NCBI GenBank assembly: GCA_022577435.1
Contig: JAKOON010000016.1
Coordinates: 12,574,776 to 12,638,775, forward strand
Reading direction: 5' to 3'
Length of the DNA: 64,000 nt
Origin: Embiotoca jacksoni
Taxonomy: Eukaryota > Chordata > Actinopteri > Embiotocidae
Shown: in pieces, positions 12,408 to 22,784 of the stretch
How the letters are laid out: the number at the start of each line of letters is the position of its first letter
Position numbering within the stretch: the stretch's first letter is position 1
Notes under the pieces: model-generated
Database searches by the model: none
What the model was told of the DNA's origin: nothing
The model's input: only the letters and a program-made list of their open reading frames with translations
Program-made: the position numbers and the translations under genes

Positions 12408-12615
12408 TTATAAGTCCATACACGTTTAAAAAAAAAAAAAAAAGATTACCCTCCTTGGTCTGTGCGTTTGTGATCTGCAGGTCGCAGTCCCCGGCTCGCA
12501 GCTTCTCCCTGCCCATGATCTGCCTCTTCAGGTCACTCAGCGTGATGCGTGGGCCGTCAAACAGCACCGTGTCGTAGCTGAGTTTAGAGGAGAATTTATA
12601 ATGAATATGAGTCAT
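415..12615 (-). CDS. rbbp6: rbbp6, RING-type E3 ubiquitin ligase, 5' portion (11 coding exons; continues past left edge)
   Basis: Coding exons in transcript order are 12615-12450, 10860-10767, 7330-7282, 3749-3705, 3595-3513, 3325-3229, 2976-2837, 1861-1689, 1286-1183, 1003-836 and 551-415. All have AG/GT borders and compatible phases, giving about 418 residues. Residues 1-~80 are the DWNN ubiquitin-like domain (starts MTHIHYKFSSKLSYDTV). A CCHC zinc knuckle uses C161, C164, H169 and C174. A RING finger uses C259, C262, C274, C280, C283, C296 and C299 and includes VVIPCCGNSYC. Then comes a Ser/Pro/Gln-rich stretch. Vertebrate RBBP6 is a roughly 1,800-residue nuclear protein that binds p53 and pRb, promotes ubiquitination (e.g. 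of YB-1) and associates with the pre-mRNA 3'-end processing machinery. The RS-rich, Rb- and p53-binding C-terminal part lies outside this window. Family identity is seen directly in the sequence; function is known from mammalian and yeast (Mpe1) homologues. Confidence 0.96.
836..1003 (-). CDS. rbbp6: rbbp6 coding exon 10 (post-RING Ser/Pro-rich)
   Basis: Starts AVNNFKKERDHTKNSSKS, matching the conserved AVNNFKN start after the RING, then runs into Ser/Pro/Gln-rich sequence ending QSPYSQQ. It is 168 bp, phase 0 at both ends, with donor GTAAAC. Confidence 0.92.
1183..1286 (-). CDS. rbbp6: rbbp6 coding exon 9 (RING finger, second half)
   Basis: Completes C283 and encodes IRSALLDSENHVCPTC followed by SQSEVSPDTLIANKFLRQ. 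It supplies the last RING cysteine pair, C296 and C299. The donor is GTGAAT. Confidence 0.95.
1689..1861 (-). CDS. rbbp6: rbbp6 coding exon 8 (RING finger, first half)
   Basis: Encodes AQAYAIGKKEKPPFIPQEKP, an acidic linker, then DPIPSELLCVICQDLLSDAV and VIPCCGNSYCDD. Of two nearby AGs only the outer one (exon starting at 1861) keeps frame, giving IDAQAYAIGKK. The exon ends inside the fifth RING cysteine codon (T|GT). Confidence 0.96.
2535..2715 (-). repeat. fragment of high-copy percomorph repeat (family A)
   Basis: Reverse complement carries GCATAAAGACTG, then CCTCTGTCCAAAGGGAAC and CTGCCTACCAGTACGTTTAA, all hallmarks of the repeat also seen near 15.99, 36.86 and 50.93 kb. A short plus-sense piece (GCTGGTTAGCTTACC at 2541-2555) abuts it, so the copy may be rearranged. 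Confidence 0.55.
2837..2976 (-). CDS. rbbp6: rbbp6 coding exon 7
   Basis: Encodes DKNFEAPPRIKKSTGIPRSF and MVEVDDPSIKGAMLTNCG and RYAIPAID, near-identical to the conserved segment between knuckle and RING. It ends with GC of an alanine codon before GTGAGT. Confidence 0.96.
3229..3325 (-). CDS. rbbp6: rbbp6 coding exon 6 (CCHC zinc knuckle)
   Basis: Encodes LNMKLGTVLPVNYTCYRCG and then NTGHHIRNCPSSR. The knuckle is C-X2-C-X4-H-X4-C at residues 161, 164, 169 and 174, the expected RBBP6/Mpe1 arrangement between DWNN and RING. The donor is GTAATC. Confidence 0.95.
3513..3595 (-). CDS. rbbp6: rbbp6 coding exon 5
   Basis: Encodes MANLVDVDASEEDKIKVM then ISQSSYEST, close to vertebrate TANLAEANASEEDKIKAMMSQS. 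The donor is GTGAGT. A second AG lies 6 nt upstream (3603-3602); using it would add two residues (MQ) in frame. The inner acceptor fits the family length better. Confidence 0.93.
3705..3749 (-). CDS. rbbp6: rbbp6 coding exon 4 (45 bp)
   Basis: Phase 0 at both ends; encodes MDNQSSTGALTFFSK, corresponding to the mammalian IDDSSASISLAQLTK segment. The acceptor is TTCTAACAG and the donor GTATGC. Confidence 0.88.
5901..6339. mobile_element. degenerate hAT-like MITE (439 bp) in rbbp6 intron 3
   Basis: The left end reads TAGACCTCAACAAATATATC and the right end, reverse-complemented, reads TAGAGCCCAACAGATGC, an imperfect terminal inverted repeat. Flanks TTGTAAAC and ATGTAAAT match at 6 of 8 positions, compatible with a decayed 8-bp hAT target duplication. 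Internal TATCGGTATC-type motifs resemble fish elements with ATATCGG cores. No transposase frame. Confidence 0.5.
6789..6803 (+). repeat. 15-base C homopolymer
   Basis: Uninterrupted C run in rbbp6 intron 3. Confidence 0.9.
7282..7330 (-). CDS. rbbp6: rbbp6 coding exon 3 (49 bp)
   Basis: Split codon AT|T gives I, then VRSDGQSHYAFGASRA. The acceptor is TGTTTCAG and the donor GTATGT. The sequence is weakly conserved with mammals (a linker region), but phase and position are exact, and the joint to exon 4 restores the family pattern. Confidence 0.85.
8480..8750. repeat. dispersed teleost repeat copy, class unassigned
   Basis: The stretch with CACACCTCGTTTTAAGACCA and GGGCGCAAGTACATTTGCTA, followed by AGCAAAGACACTTA, resembles a high-copy repeat I know from percomorph genomes. 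Borders and class are not determined. Confidence 0.45.
9258..9282 (+). repeat. (AT)n microsatellite
   Basis: About 12 units in rbbp6 intron 2. Confidence 0.9.
10767..10860 (-). CDS. rbbp6: rbbp6 coding exon 2 (DWNN domain end)
   Basis: This 94-bp exon encodes EYTDDESPIPKGSSVIVRR followed by IPVKGGKSSSKN, aligning with the end of the DWNN domain (vertebrate EYTDD..IPK.SSVIVRRIP). The acceptor is CCGTCAG and the donor GTAAGT. Phase 1 in and phase 2 out join both neighbours. Confidence 0.95.
11402..11442 (+). repeat. (CA)n microsatellite
   Basis: About 20 units in rbbp6 intron 1. Confidence 0.93.
12359..12443 (+). repeat. (CA)n followed by A run beside rbbp6 exon 1 donor
   Basis: CA run 12359-12404 and A run 12428-12443. 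In the rbbp6 transcript these are a U run within 6 nt of the exon 1 donor and then a UG repeat. Confidence 0.93.
12450..12615 (-). CDS. rbbp6: rbbp6 coding exon 1 (start codon, DWNN domain)
   Basis: ATG at 12615-12613 begins MTHIHYKFSSKLSYDTV, and the exon ends at ..NAQTKE with one base of the next codon before a GTAATC donor. It is 166 bp. The upstream in-frame ATG at 12723 would add about 36 residues with no resemblance to the family, so 12615 is preferred. The donor is followed within six bases by a 16-base U run and then a UG repeat in the transcript. Confidence 0.96.
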
Positions 12616-13060
12616 GCTGAAAGTGGGCCGACGCCTCGACCTAACCTGTCCAGAAACCCGACAGCTCGCAGGTTTCTGCGACGACGGAGAGCCGGTATCG
12701 CTGCAGTTGCTACGGGACCGCAAAGTCAGAGCTAACTGGCGTTAGCAGCGGTGCGTCAGTTGCGCGCCGCTAACGAGCCCGGTCCTTAACGAACAAGTGC
12801 CTGATAAAGTGGCGTTCACAGGATGACATTTCCCGGCGTCCGGTGGACCGGCAGCAGAGACGAAACGAAGCGCATTCCCCCCGGTTTCGAGTCTAATTTC
12901 AACTTTTTTTCCGCGCTGATGTCGCTTTCACCCGGAGTGTCCGCTGACAGAAACCACCAGCTGTTTCCACAAGCAACGGCTCGTCAGCACAGCGCGCTCA
13001 CCGCCTGCTGCTGCGTTCAAAGTCAACCGCGCACAGTCCGACTTCTAAGCTTCCGTTAGT
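12616..13060 (-). promoter_or_regulatory. rbbp6: rbbp6 5' region, GC/CpG-rich promoter candidate
   Basis: The ~450 bases upstream of the start codon are visibly richer in CG dinucleotides than the AT-rich flanks (e.g. around 12641-12790 and 12830-13030), as expected for a broad, TATA-less housekeeping promoter. I see no TATA box at a useful position and cannot place the start site. Open frames here (12823-13059) have no family resemblance. Confidence 0.5.
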
Positions 13061-13370
13061 TTCCGTGGAGTTTCGCTGTAAAATTCATCCCTCCATAGAT
13101 GTTACAACTCCGACCAAACACCAAATTCTTATCTCGTGAAAGTGCCTATTGTAGTAGCCTAACTTTGATTTTTTTTTCTCTCTCTCATTGTGTTGTTTAT
13201 AGTGTCTTTGCGATTGTGAAAATGGTTTAAGATAAAATGGTTATTATTAAATAATGTTGCACTTTCTGCAAAGATAAAACAAAGTTGTTACTATCAAGTG
13301 TGCAACTTATGAGGTGGCAGTATTTTGCGCTGAATATGTGATTTTGTTCTGTACGGTTATGTACCGTCTG

Positions 13371-13452
13371 ATGGTGCGTTCATTCAGCAACTGGGGAGTC
13401 GGAAATTAATATGTCGGAACTTTCTCACGTCCCAGCTGCCTGAACGCACCAT
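13371..13452. repeat. 82-bp palindromic MITE remnant
   Basis: Perfect 12-base inverted termini ATGGTGCGTTCA / TGAACGCACCAT enclose AACTGGGGAGTCGGAA-type sequence. This is the form of a short foldback element; a diverged relative with TTCCCAGTTGCTCATGAACG lies near 41166-41190. Confidence 0.55.
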
Positions 13453-13583
13453 AACAACTTAATTTTGTTTTAAAGGTAAGAATTTGGCGAGAATTTAGTG
13501 TTTATCAGATTTTATATTCAATTTAGCTTGAAATTTAAGCACCTGTTGGAGACTGGTTAAAAATGCAATCAAATTATCTATAG

Positions 13584-13640
13584 TAATTTAAAAAAAATTC
13601 CCCTCGGGGATTAATAAAGTAAATACCTACCTACCTAGTT
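13584..13640 (+). repeat. LINE-type 3' tail remnant
   Basis: The motif TTCCCCTCGGGGATTAATAA followed by AGTAAATACC and a (TACC)n tail is the familiar 3' end of a fish non-LTR retrotransposon copy. Only the tail is present. Confidence 0.45.
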
Positions 13641-14659
13641 CGAGTCTGAATTATAAAGCTCTGGTGTGACTGCAGGTTGGAAGGGAAACAGTAAAATGCA
13701 ATTGTTACAAAAGCTATCAATTATTATTTTTTTTTTTTTTAACAAAACCACCACCAAACAATTACATAGGCCTATGAGGAAAACAACTATGCAGCCTACC
13801 GACACCAAACTAGCCTCTAGTTTTTGTGTTGACAGTCACCTAACAATTAAAAGGGACCCTGTTTGATTTCCACGGTCTCTTTTGTTTGATAATTGCGAAA
13901 AACCACTTTTACAACTGACACTTGAAAGCAGCATCTTGCCTCCACGCAGTGCACCTGTTGGGGCTCAGGGGGGGGGGGCACACAGGCAGCAAAGGCAGGC
14001 TCAAAGACAACCAGATTTACACTCCATAACGATTAATAAATAATCACTTTCACTTGTCCAATTCTTCTTTGGGAGATTTTACGTTTTCATATAGGCTGTT
14101 TTGTTTGAATTGCACTGAAATATCAGCGAGAGTAACTCCCCAAACCAGCCGAGCCCACTGAAATGATCAACACACGGGGAGAAACACTGTTTTAACTTCT
14201 TGAAATCACAATCTGATTTTCACTTTAAAATGACATCAATTAATAACTACAATTTTGAGTGCACCCTTAAGCATCCACTAGAGGGAGATAAAGCACCGTT
14301 TATGATGCTATTTTGTGTTTGCTGAATTACACTGCAGTGAGTCCACACTTGGACTCATTGGGAATCAGAGCCAAAGAAAAACATGCTCAATTCTTGCCCT
14401 GCACTAAAGACAAAGTGCGGAGTAACTGTATGATAATCATTCCTGACTTCCACCAGGTTTCTTTACGCTGATCATCTGCAGTTTTTTGTCACAGTGTGTG
14501 ATCACTTTACAATGTTCCATATCCAGAAATTAAATTATAGATAGAATTAATTTAATTTGGAAAAATAAAAATGCTCATTCCTGATATCAGCACTTGCATT
14601 TGTGAAAAATAATTCTTGGCACCAAAAAAAAGCAAATTTTTGATAAATTCCATGTAATT

Positions 14660-14790
14660 CCTAGTGATGCCGGTCTCTGTTCAGTAAATGCCGTGTGCCA
14701 GATTATTTCTTGGCAGGGGTCAGTGACCTTATGGAGTCTTCAGTAGAAAATAGTAACAGCAAATTGGCATTTTTATGCTTTACATTTTTT
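14660..14790 (+). repeat. family A repeat, 3' fragment
   Basis: CAGATTATTTCTTGGCAGGG followed by TCAGTGACCTTATGGAGTCT matches the distal part of the family A dispersed repeat. Confidence 0.45.
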
Positions 14791-14854
14791 TTTTTCATGG
14801 ATTTAATGAACAAGACGTCGGGAGGATTTTGTTACCTTTAGAAAATTAAAGGAA

Positions 14855-15375
14855 GTATTCCTCTGATTAAGTAAAAGAAGCATTACAGTAATTCAAAATT
14901 ACTCCAATAAAAGTAATAAAGTCTGCATGAAAAATTCTACATAAGTAAAAGTACTTAAGTTTTAGCAGCAAAATGTAGGCTAGTTAAAGTATTAAATTAA
15001 AATGACTGGTTTGGTCCCTCTGACTGATGTATTATTATATATGACATCATTAATAGTGACAACTCATGAAATGTGATCCCGACTACACACTGATTATTGT
15101 ATGACGTCAGAAGACAAAAAGGTTGCAAATCACTGGTTTAACAATTTAATAAGGTTAACGGGGAGTATTCTAAAAGTTTGTTTAAACGTCTCAAATCATC
15201 TTAAAAGGAACTAACAGTCACATACAGTAAATGTGGAGTAGAAAGTACAATATTTGCCCCTGAAATGTAGTGAGGTCAAGTATAAAATAGCATTAAAAGG
15301 AAATACTCAAGTCAAATACAAGTACCTCAAAATTGTGCACAAGTGCAGTACTTGAGTTAATGTATTTAGTTCTTA
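14855..15375. repeat. dispersed repeat with AAGTAAAAGTACTTAAG motifs
   Basis: Contains ACATAAGTAAAAGTACTTAA near 14940 and CAGTACTTGAGTTAATGTAT near 15345. This combination is typical of an abundant teleost repeat; class not assigned. Confidence 0.5.
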
Positions 15376-15701
15376 TAAATGGAGAGAAAGGCCAGATGAG
15401 AGGAGAGTGGTTGAGGAAGTGTTCTGCACTCCTTCTCTCTCCTCGGTCTCTCGCTCTGTTTCTCTCCTCTCCTGCCTGCTCTGCTCAGAGGAGGGATTTG
15501 CCCTATCTTCCCTGGCTTAGCACACCATTGTGAAAGCAGTGGGAGGATGGAGAGATGCAGAAGGAGAAAAGAGGGGGAGAGGATGAAAGGGAAACAGCTG
15601 CTGCCTTTAAACTGATGTTCTTCTTATCGTGATATGATACAGGATATGTTCAGTGACTCAGCCATCAAAGAGCTGCTTGGAAACAATTATATCCTCAGCT
15701 T

Positions 15702-15725
15702 TGTGTGTGTGTGTGTGTGTGTGTG
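15702..15725 (+). repeat. (TG)n microsatellite
   Basis: Perfect dinucleotide run of about 12 units. Confidence 0.9.
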
Positions 15726-15984
15726 AGGTTGCACATGTTTAAATTGTGAATTGCATACAACGTGTTTAGATGCAAGAATATCTGGTCATGTTTTTTGTCT
15801 ATTGAAATCTATTTCTCCAAGAAAAACAAAAAATAGATGAAAACATATAATTTGCATCAAATAAAATATACATTGTACCCTAACTTGTTAGAATTATGAC
15901 AGTAAGTCAAATGTGCTCGAGGTGGCTCATCCTCAAAGGTAAACAAACCTGTGCCTTTCAGGTGCTCGTATGCAGATCTTTTTA

Positions 15985-16140
15985 GGCCAGCTGTTTCTCC
16001 TTGTTTCTAGTCTTTATGCTAAGCTAACCTAGCATTTTCCTGCCTGAAGCTTCTGTTATCCAGGTACAGAGTTCAAAACAGGAGCAGAAGCTTTGTATTA
16101 AAAACCAAACTCACAAATCTGCCCATTGTTCCCTTTAATA
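15985..16140 (-). repeat. family A repeat copy, minus orientation
   Basis: The reverse complement carries GCTTAGCATAAAGACTAG then AAACAAGGAGAAAC, matching family A as seen at 36.86 kb. Confidence 0.5.
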
Positions 16141-17637
16141 ACCGTTCTTTATTATTGTGTCTCAGGTACAGTGACATGAAATGTCTCCTGTGACAAATGA
16201 AGAGGCTGTTTAGACACGAAATGTTGTGGATTTCCTCTGTGTCCCAATAATTAAGAAGATTTTAGAAAGCGAACAGTCTACACTGAAGCCCGTATTTATC
16301 AGATACAGGAGTGGAGTTGGTCTCTTTTAATTTAGCCCAACTCTCATTACAGTAAGAGAACAGCAGGTGTACACTCTGATGCAACAAATTACACTTTTAG
16401 TTGTTTTGTTTTTGATTGAAAAAAAAAAATGAAGCGTGTAAAGTGTGGCGTAATTCTACCTTTTTTTTTTTCATGTTTTAGATAACACAATGTTTGAACA
16501 TTACAAGCCAATTAAAACATGATTTAAGCCAGTTGTTAATTAAATGAAAACATTTTAATATCAAAATGTCCTGTAAAATGTCTCTCACAATTATCCTGTG
16601 CCAAAATGGGAGGTCTTGAAATTGTTAATTCTTCCTGGTCAACAGTCCAAAAATCAAAAGAAATTTGAATTCCAAATATATAAAACAAAGAATAGCAGCA
16701 AGTGTCTGTGTTTGTGAAACTGACAATTGTGAGGCATTTTAATAAGTTATGATTATGTTTGTTGAATGAATTTCTGATTGTTTCATTCCTCATTGTTCAT
16801 CTGCATCTCAGAGTCCCTTTTGAAAGTTTAATTTCCTTCTTCCTTCTCTCTCTCTCTGGTACCTTCACCTTTGACTCCCCCGATCATCCCTCCTCTGCTG
16901 TCTCAAGCTCTCAACACTTTCTCCCCTCCACCTTTCACCCTTTCTGCTTTAGCAGCATTCACAGCTCCAAGGCTTTTTTTTTTTCACACTTCAGAGGGCC
17001 ATAGTGTTACTCCACTCAAGGCGCGCGCACACACACGCACACGCACAGACATACTCCTCACTCACAGTTTGCCCTCCTCAGAAAAGCACAATTGTCTCAC
17101 AAATCAATTTGGTTCACCAAGTCTGTCGCTGATCTCACGGCATGCGTCTCTACGGTGTCTCTACGTTCAGGCTGGATGGAAGTTCATGAACGCCGGACTA
17201 ACGTCACGTAATGGAGGGAAAGTTTCTCGGTGAAGGCCAATAATTCAATTTGTCAAATCTTTTGGTTTGAAGTCAAATATTTGCAGCACTAATGACATTA
17301 CCAAGGTCACTCACATTTGTCAGGAGTGTCACAGTGTACACATTAGCATACTAACATTATGCAGCTCTACGTACAGGCCGACAGAGCTGCTGGCACGGCT
17401 GTAGGTAGACTGTCAAACTTGTTATCCTATAAGCAGCTGGCGGATTTTCAAGGAGAGTTAGCGTTTCAATATTTGTCTAATATAATGTCATTAACATTTG
17501 CATGCTGTGAGTCAATTATGAAGAATTATAAAAAGGGCAAAAAGTACCAAGAAGACAGAGTGTGTTGTGAGTACAAGTAGGACCCAGATGCAAAAATGAA
17601 ACATTAGAAAAAGATTCACAAGGGGCTTCACAAAAAC

Positions 17638-17911
17638 AACAACAGACTGACAACAGGCCACAACAACAGACTGACAACAGGCCACAACAACAGACTGGCA
17701 ACAGGCCACAACAACAGACTGACAACAGGCCACAACAACAGACTGACAACAGGCCACAACAACAGACTGACAACAGGCCACAACAACAGACTGGCAACAG
17801 GCCACAACAACAGACTGACAACAGGCCACAACAACAGGCCACAACAACAGACTGGCAACAGGCCACAACAACAGGCCACAACAACAGGCCACAACAACAG
17901 ACTGGCAACAG
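17638..17911 (+). repeat. 24-bp minisatellite
   Basis: Unit ACAACAGACTG followed by ACAACAGGCCACA repeats about ten times. Some units have ACTGGCAAC instead of ACTGACAAC, and shortened units lack the ACTG segment near the right end. Because 24 is divisible by three, minus-strand frames stay open through it and give artificial Cys/Val/Leu-rich proteins. Confidence 0.9.
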
Positions 17912-18289
17912 GGCATGGACACTGAGGGAACATATAACTGAGGTGATCGGTAAGTGACTGCAGCTGCGGCTGATTAGGGAACTGAAAGCAGGTGAGGTGT
18001 GTGTGGCGGGCAAGAGACTGAACATGGGAATAAACATGCTGATGACCTCTGGTGGGAAAACACTGGGAACGACACAAATACAAACAAGGGAGCATAAATG
18101 AAAGAAAACAGGGACAGACACAAAAGGAAAGTAACTTTAAAAATAAAACAGAAAACATCAAACTGAAATAAATAACAGAAAAAAAGTTTAAACCATAACA
18201 GATTGCCTGAACATTCACATTAAAATGCATTTTAAATGTTAAATGTTAACATTTACAGAGTGAAATGAAAATGTGAAAATGGCTATACA

Positions 18290-18700
18290 TTTTTATGCTC
18301 CCACCAACCATGGCTGCAGTCATTATGTTTTGAGTTGTCCGTCCATTTGTCCGTCCATTCGCCTCGAGGGAGTTTCTTCAAATGTTCACTGACCCAGGGG
18401 TGAACTGATTAGATTTTGTTGATTGAAGATCACTGTGGCTTCACAAAACACGTTAATGTCTATAACTCAAGAATTCATGTGCTACTTATGACAAGTTTTC
18501 ACACAAATGGGAGGACAAAATAATGAAGTAACAGCATTTTTATATCCAAAAGGTCAAAAGTCAACATCACTGTGACACCATAATGTCATCTAAAAGCTAT
18601 TTTTCTGGCCGATATTCAACACCATAACTCGGGAACAAAAGGAGAGTTTATTTGCACATTTGGTCAGATAATGAATTGGTGACTGATCTCGAAACTGTGC
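18290..18700 (+). repeat. dispersed teleost repeat (GTCCGTCCATTTGTCCG type)
   Basis: Contains TTGTCCGTCCATTTGTCCG, then AACTCAAGAATTCATGTGCT, ATATCCAAAAGGTCAAAAGT and CATAACTCGGGAACA in order, which I recognise as one widespread fish repeat. No coding capacity. Confidence 0.6.
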
Positions 18701-20914
18701 TGCTTGTAAAGATCTTCTGCTCTGCTGAGTTAAAGATGTGTTTGAAGCATCCATGTTAAGGATTTATAGCTGGCAGCAACATCCATATTTGAACCATGCC
18801 GTCATGGCTACAACTGTGTGCTTTATCGGAATTAGATTTATTTATATAAATCTGAACAGAGATGGATGTAAACTGCAACTTGACTGGTTGCTTTGTAAAG
18901 TGCCATTGAATACTGAATGAAATAGACGACAGCAAATTCAATCTCATATATCAGCGGCACAGGGACGCTAACCACGGACGAGAAAATGCTGAGTTAGAGA
19001 GCAGAGTAACTCAGATTTAAACACATTCACATGATAAACTCAAAACAGACAGGCTGATAAATAATTAGGACATCAAAGCTGGCAGCAACTCTCCCTCAGA
19101 GCCTCATTCAGTCACAAACAGCTGTTATAGCTGCGTCCAACTGGGACACAAACACACAAACATGCAGACACTTGTATTTGTGGTATAATATCATTAAAGC
19201 AAAACAAGTAACTCGGTGCAGCAACCTTCACTATTCAGAACAAGTTGTCACAAATCTGTGTTTTATTTGTAGACCATGTGGAGGTGAGACATGTGTGCCT
19301 GGTACAGATGCGGGCTTCCCGCCGGGAAATGCTCCGTGTCTTTTGTGGTCTATCAGCATAAAGGGCCATTTTCGCTTATTGGGCCAATGGAGCTGAAGAA
19401 AGCAATTACTACAGTACCATGCTGCTTGATGGGAGGGTGGGGTTTCAAAATAGAACAATGTGGCAGAGGGAGAAAACGGCTAAGAGGATCATGGCAAAGG
19501 GAAAAAAAAAAAAAAACAGCATGGTGAGCCGGGGCAAGAAGGGGAAAAAGAAAAGTGGAATAATAAAACATCGGCGATGGTCACAGTATCTCTGTGCAAC
19601 AGAAGAGATGAGGGACGTGAGAGAATGAGTGACAGAACGGCACATATAGAGGCCGTTTAGAGGAACAAAAGTGGAGTGGCAGCCAATCCCAGTGTGGCGC
19701 TGAGACTCTCCCATAATCCCGTCATCCACTTTAATCTCTATAACGACGACACGGCGCTCCGTCTTTGACGTCATAGTTATGAATATTCATCAGGTGAAAC
19801 TGAGCTGAAACCTTCCTTGTCATATTACGCATCCTTAGTGCCCTACTATTAAGTTGGCTGTATTCAGATGATATATAATATTGGACCTGAAGCTAACCAG
19901 TGTAAATATTTGTAAGCACAACCTTAAAGCAATCTCATTTCTCAGCTGCCACTCAAAATGCAGAAATGCTTCAGCTATAATTTGACATTGACATTGGAGG
20001 CCATCTGTCTTCTTTGCTTTGAAAGAATGATTGCTCTCGGGGATTTCCAGATCATCCATCCTTGAACTGGGCTCAAACTCTTTTGCAATGCCTGGAAGAA
20101 CTAATGAGCTCGATGAAAAAATAAATAAATATGTGCACACCTCCAGATTAAAACAGAATTACTGGGAAAATGCTTAAATTATTTTATTCTGAAATGAGGA
20201 AGTGTTAAAGCTCGGTATGCATCCAACCACGTCACTTGTAGCTGTTTTGAATGGACACATGGGAAGGCAGTGGGGCACACATTTTCTGACAATCATTCAG
20301 TCATTTTCCTGTTTGCTGGATGCACCCCTTCAACATGTCTGACCATGTAACTGGCCCTTATGTTGGAGCATATTGATGTTCATGTTGTAGAAGTTTGTTT
20401 GCTTTTCTTCAAACCAGTCACAGTCTTCCTGGGCGGCACTAAGCGCAGGATGCAGCAACGATGCCATTGCATTGTGGTCGGTAGGGGAACTTTTGTTTGT
20501 GAAATATTTGCTCAGGCAAAAGAAGTGAAAACACTGAAAAGAACCAAACAGGCCTGTCTCGTTGCACGATCCAAATCTGTGTCGGGACCTCGCTCGGACG
20601 TTGTTGTTGTTTTCCAATGCAACGGAGATTTCGCAAACGATACCACGCAGATAGTGGGAAAGGAGGAGAATGTCGACTGCCAATTGCAAATTTACACCAA
20701 CATCCTGAATCCGGTGGGTCCGACTTGGTCGACCACAAATTGAAGGTTGGCAGAAGAAGATTTTCCAAGAACTTCACCTCCAGGTTCTGCACTGTTCACT
20801 TTGGCATCACTGTGGTACTTTAAATAGGGATGGGCAGGTCTGGATATCTCTTTGAACCTCAATCTAATCCAGCTTGAGCTTTAGATGGTTCCCACTTAAC
20901 GGTCTGTTGGTCAG

Positions 20915-20915
<1 letters not shown>

Positions 20916-20996
<81 letters not shown>
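20916..20996 (+). repeat. (CA)n microsatellite
   Basis: About 40 perfect CA units. Confidence 0.95.
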
Positions 20997-20998
<2 letters not shown>

Positions 20999-21370
20999 CC
21001 TCCTGCAGCTTCTTTCTCTCTATCACCGTCAATCACCTCAAATCTGGAACATCCTCCAGTCACCTCATTAACTTTTCCTCTCCCCCCTCCCATTTCCCCT
21101 CTTAACTCTCATCCTCTACCCGCTCCTCTTTCGCTCCGTCTCTCGGACATCTGTGCGCTGGCTGTGGAGATAAGCAGAGGTTTTATCTATCAGGCAGCTA
21201 ATTCAGAGCGGTTGACACAGCACAGCTGATACACATCTCATGTATCTGAACGTGCGTGCAGGTTTGGAGAGGAGTGTGTGTGCCCTGCATGTGTATGTTC
21301 TCTCATCGGTATTGTGCAGGTTAACGTTGGTGTGTGGTGAAGTTTCTGACTAAGATCAGACAACGTTAAT

Positions 21371-21375
21371 TGTGT

Positions 21376-21406
<31 letters not shown>

Positions 21407-21414
21407 GGGGGGGG
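21371..21414 (+). repeat. (TG)10 joined to a 25-base G run
   Basis: A TG run passes directly into an uninterrupted G homopolymer. Length is probably unreliable in the assembly. Confidence 0.9.
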
Positions 21415-21673
21415 ATAAGAGCAGGAAGTCTCAGAAACACACATCATACATTCACACACACATATTCAAATAGAAAATGAACTCACCACAGGCACTTTGA
21501 AAAGGTGACTCTTTATTTTCTAATTATTATACTGTATATAATATTCTTCATATAGGTAATCATATTTATATCATGTAAGTAAAAGTGTGCTTTTATTCAC
21601 AGCATGTGTCCATGTCAGACTGCTGTTAGTTGGAGGTTTACATTATAAAGTATACAGTGAAACTGGCTGGCAG

Positions 21674-21675
<2 letters not shown>

Positions 21676-21716
<41 letters not shown>

Positions 21717-21740
21717 TGTGTGTGTGTGTGTGTATGTGTG

Positions 21741-21781
<41 letters not shown>

Positions 21782-21790
21782 CTGTCTCGC

Positions 21791-21847
<57 letters not shown>

Positions 21848-21942
21848 ATATGACCTGTGAAAGTTATGCAGTCAGTGTTCCTGTATATAGAAAGACAAAT
21901 GTGAGTGCCAGCATGTTTCTGCATGCATGTATGTGTGTGTGC

Positions 21943-22013
<71 letters not shown>

Positions 22014-22038
22014 TGTGTGTGTGAGTGAGTGTGTGTGT
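21676..22038 (+). repeat. compound (TG)n microsatellite cluster
   Basis: Two long TG tracts (21676-21846 and 21929-22038), interrupted by TA, TT and TCTGTCTCGC and separated by about 80 bases of unique sequence. Open frames across it are artefacts. Confidence 0.93.
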
Positions 22039-22784
22039 TTGGAGAGGACTAAATATCTCATGATAGGGCTCAGAGGTATGGAGCAGGATAAGAAGCTGCC
22101 CACTGATACTGATTTCACAACATCTTCAATCTTTAAACCCCATTCAGCCATCACCACGCTTTTAGGTGTTTTTAAAATTATGACCCATATTTCTGGGGAT
22201 TTTTTTTTTTTTCCTTTTTAATGCTACTTGAGGTTCCAGCTGCACATTTGACTGTAGGCTTTCATTTTTCACTTTCATCACTGCTGCAAGGAAACACTCT
22301 CAATCCCCAAGTGTGACCCTCAAAGACACACCGAGTAACAGCTGTTTGCTGTTTCTCATCCTCGTCTCCATCTCAACTGTTTCATCTTAAAGCAAACTGC
22401 TACAATGCCGGCAAGATACACTCCCTGAAATAAACCATGGCGACACATACAATACACATGATCAGAGAATAGTCTCTGGATCTTTGTGGTATTATTTTTT
22501 ACTCTGTTTTGAATTTAAATGCAACAAACAAACACAAATCGATAAACCAACTAACAAATATAAAAAAAACCTAAAATGTCACTGACTCTGCTGCTGAGTT
22601 TGTGCTCCGGTGTTTGTTTTCTAACAGTCCTCAGGTCAGTTTAAAATGGACAGAGTCAGGCTACAGTCATTTACGTTGAAATTATTTTCATTTTTCTGTA
22701 TTGTACTGTAAATAAATAAGAAGACTCAGAGTCTACAGCCATGCCAGCGGCTCTGTCTTTGGTACAGCAGTGCTCTAAGCTAAA

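Larger units (their letters stand above)
10861..12449 (-). other. rbbp6: rbbp6 intron 1
   Basis: A 1.6-kb intron containing (CA)n runs at 11402-11442 and 12359-12404 and a 16-base A run at 12428-12443. The plus-strand frame at 11726-12067 has no recognisable domain and no start context. Confidence 0.8.

Noticed and set aside
12616..12723. Upstream ATG at 12723 extending rbbp6 by 36 residues
   Set aside because: The added residues are unlike any RBBP6 N-terminus, while MTHIHYKFSSKL at 12615 matches the conserved start.
17512..18230. Overlapping 136-201-codon minus-strand frames rich in Cys, Val, Leu and Trp
   Set aside because: They run through the 24-bp minisatellite in more than one frame, with no domain or splice context.
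20330..20823. Four overlapping 68-127-codon frames on both strands
   Set aside because: Both strands are open at once, with no splice signals or known domain. Possibly old repeat DNA; not enough to call a gene.
21587..22221. Cys/Val and Thr/His frames over TG repeats
   Set aside because: Dinucleotide-repeat translations; the same applies to similar frames at 20874, 33141, 35009, 37980, 38924, 41382, 44248, 46146 and 61772.
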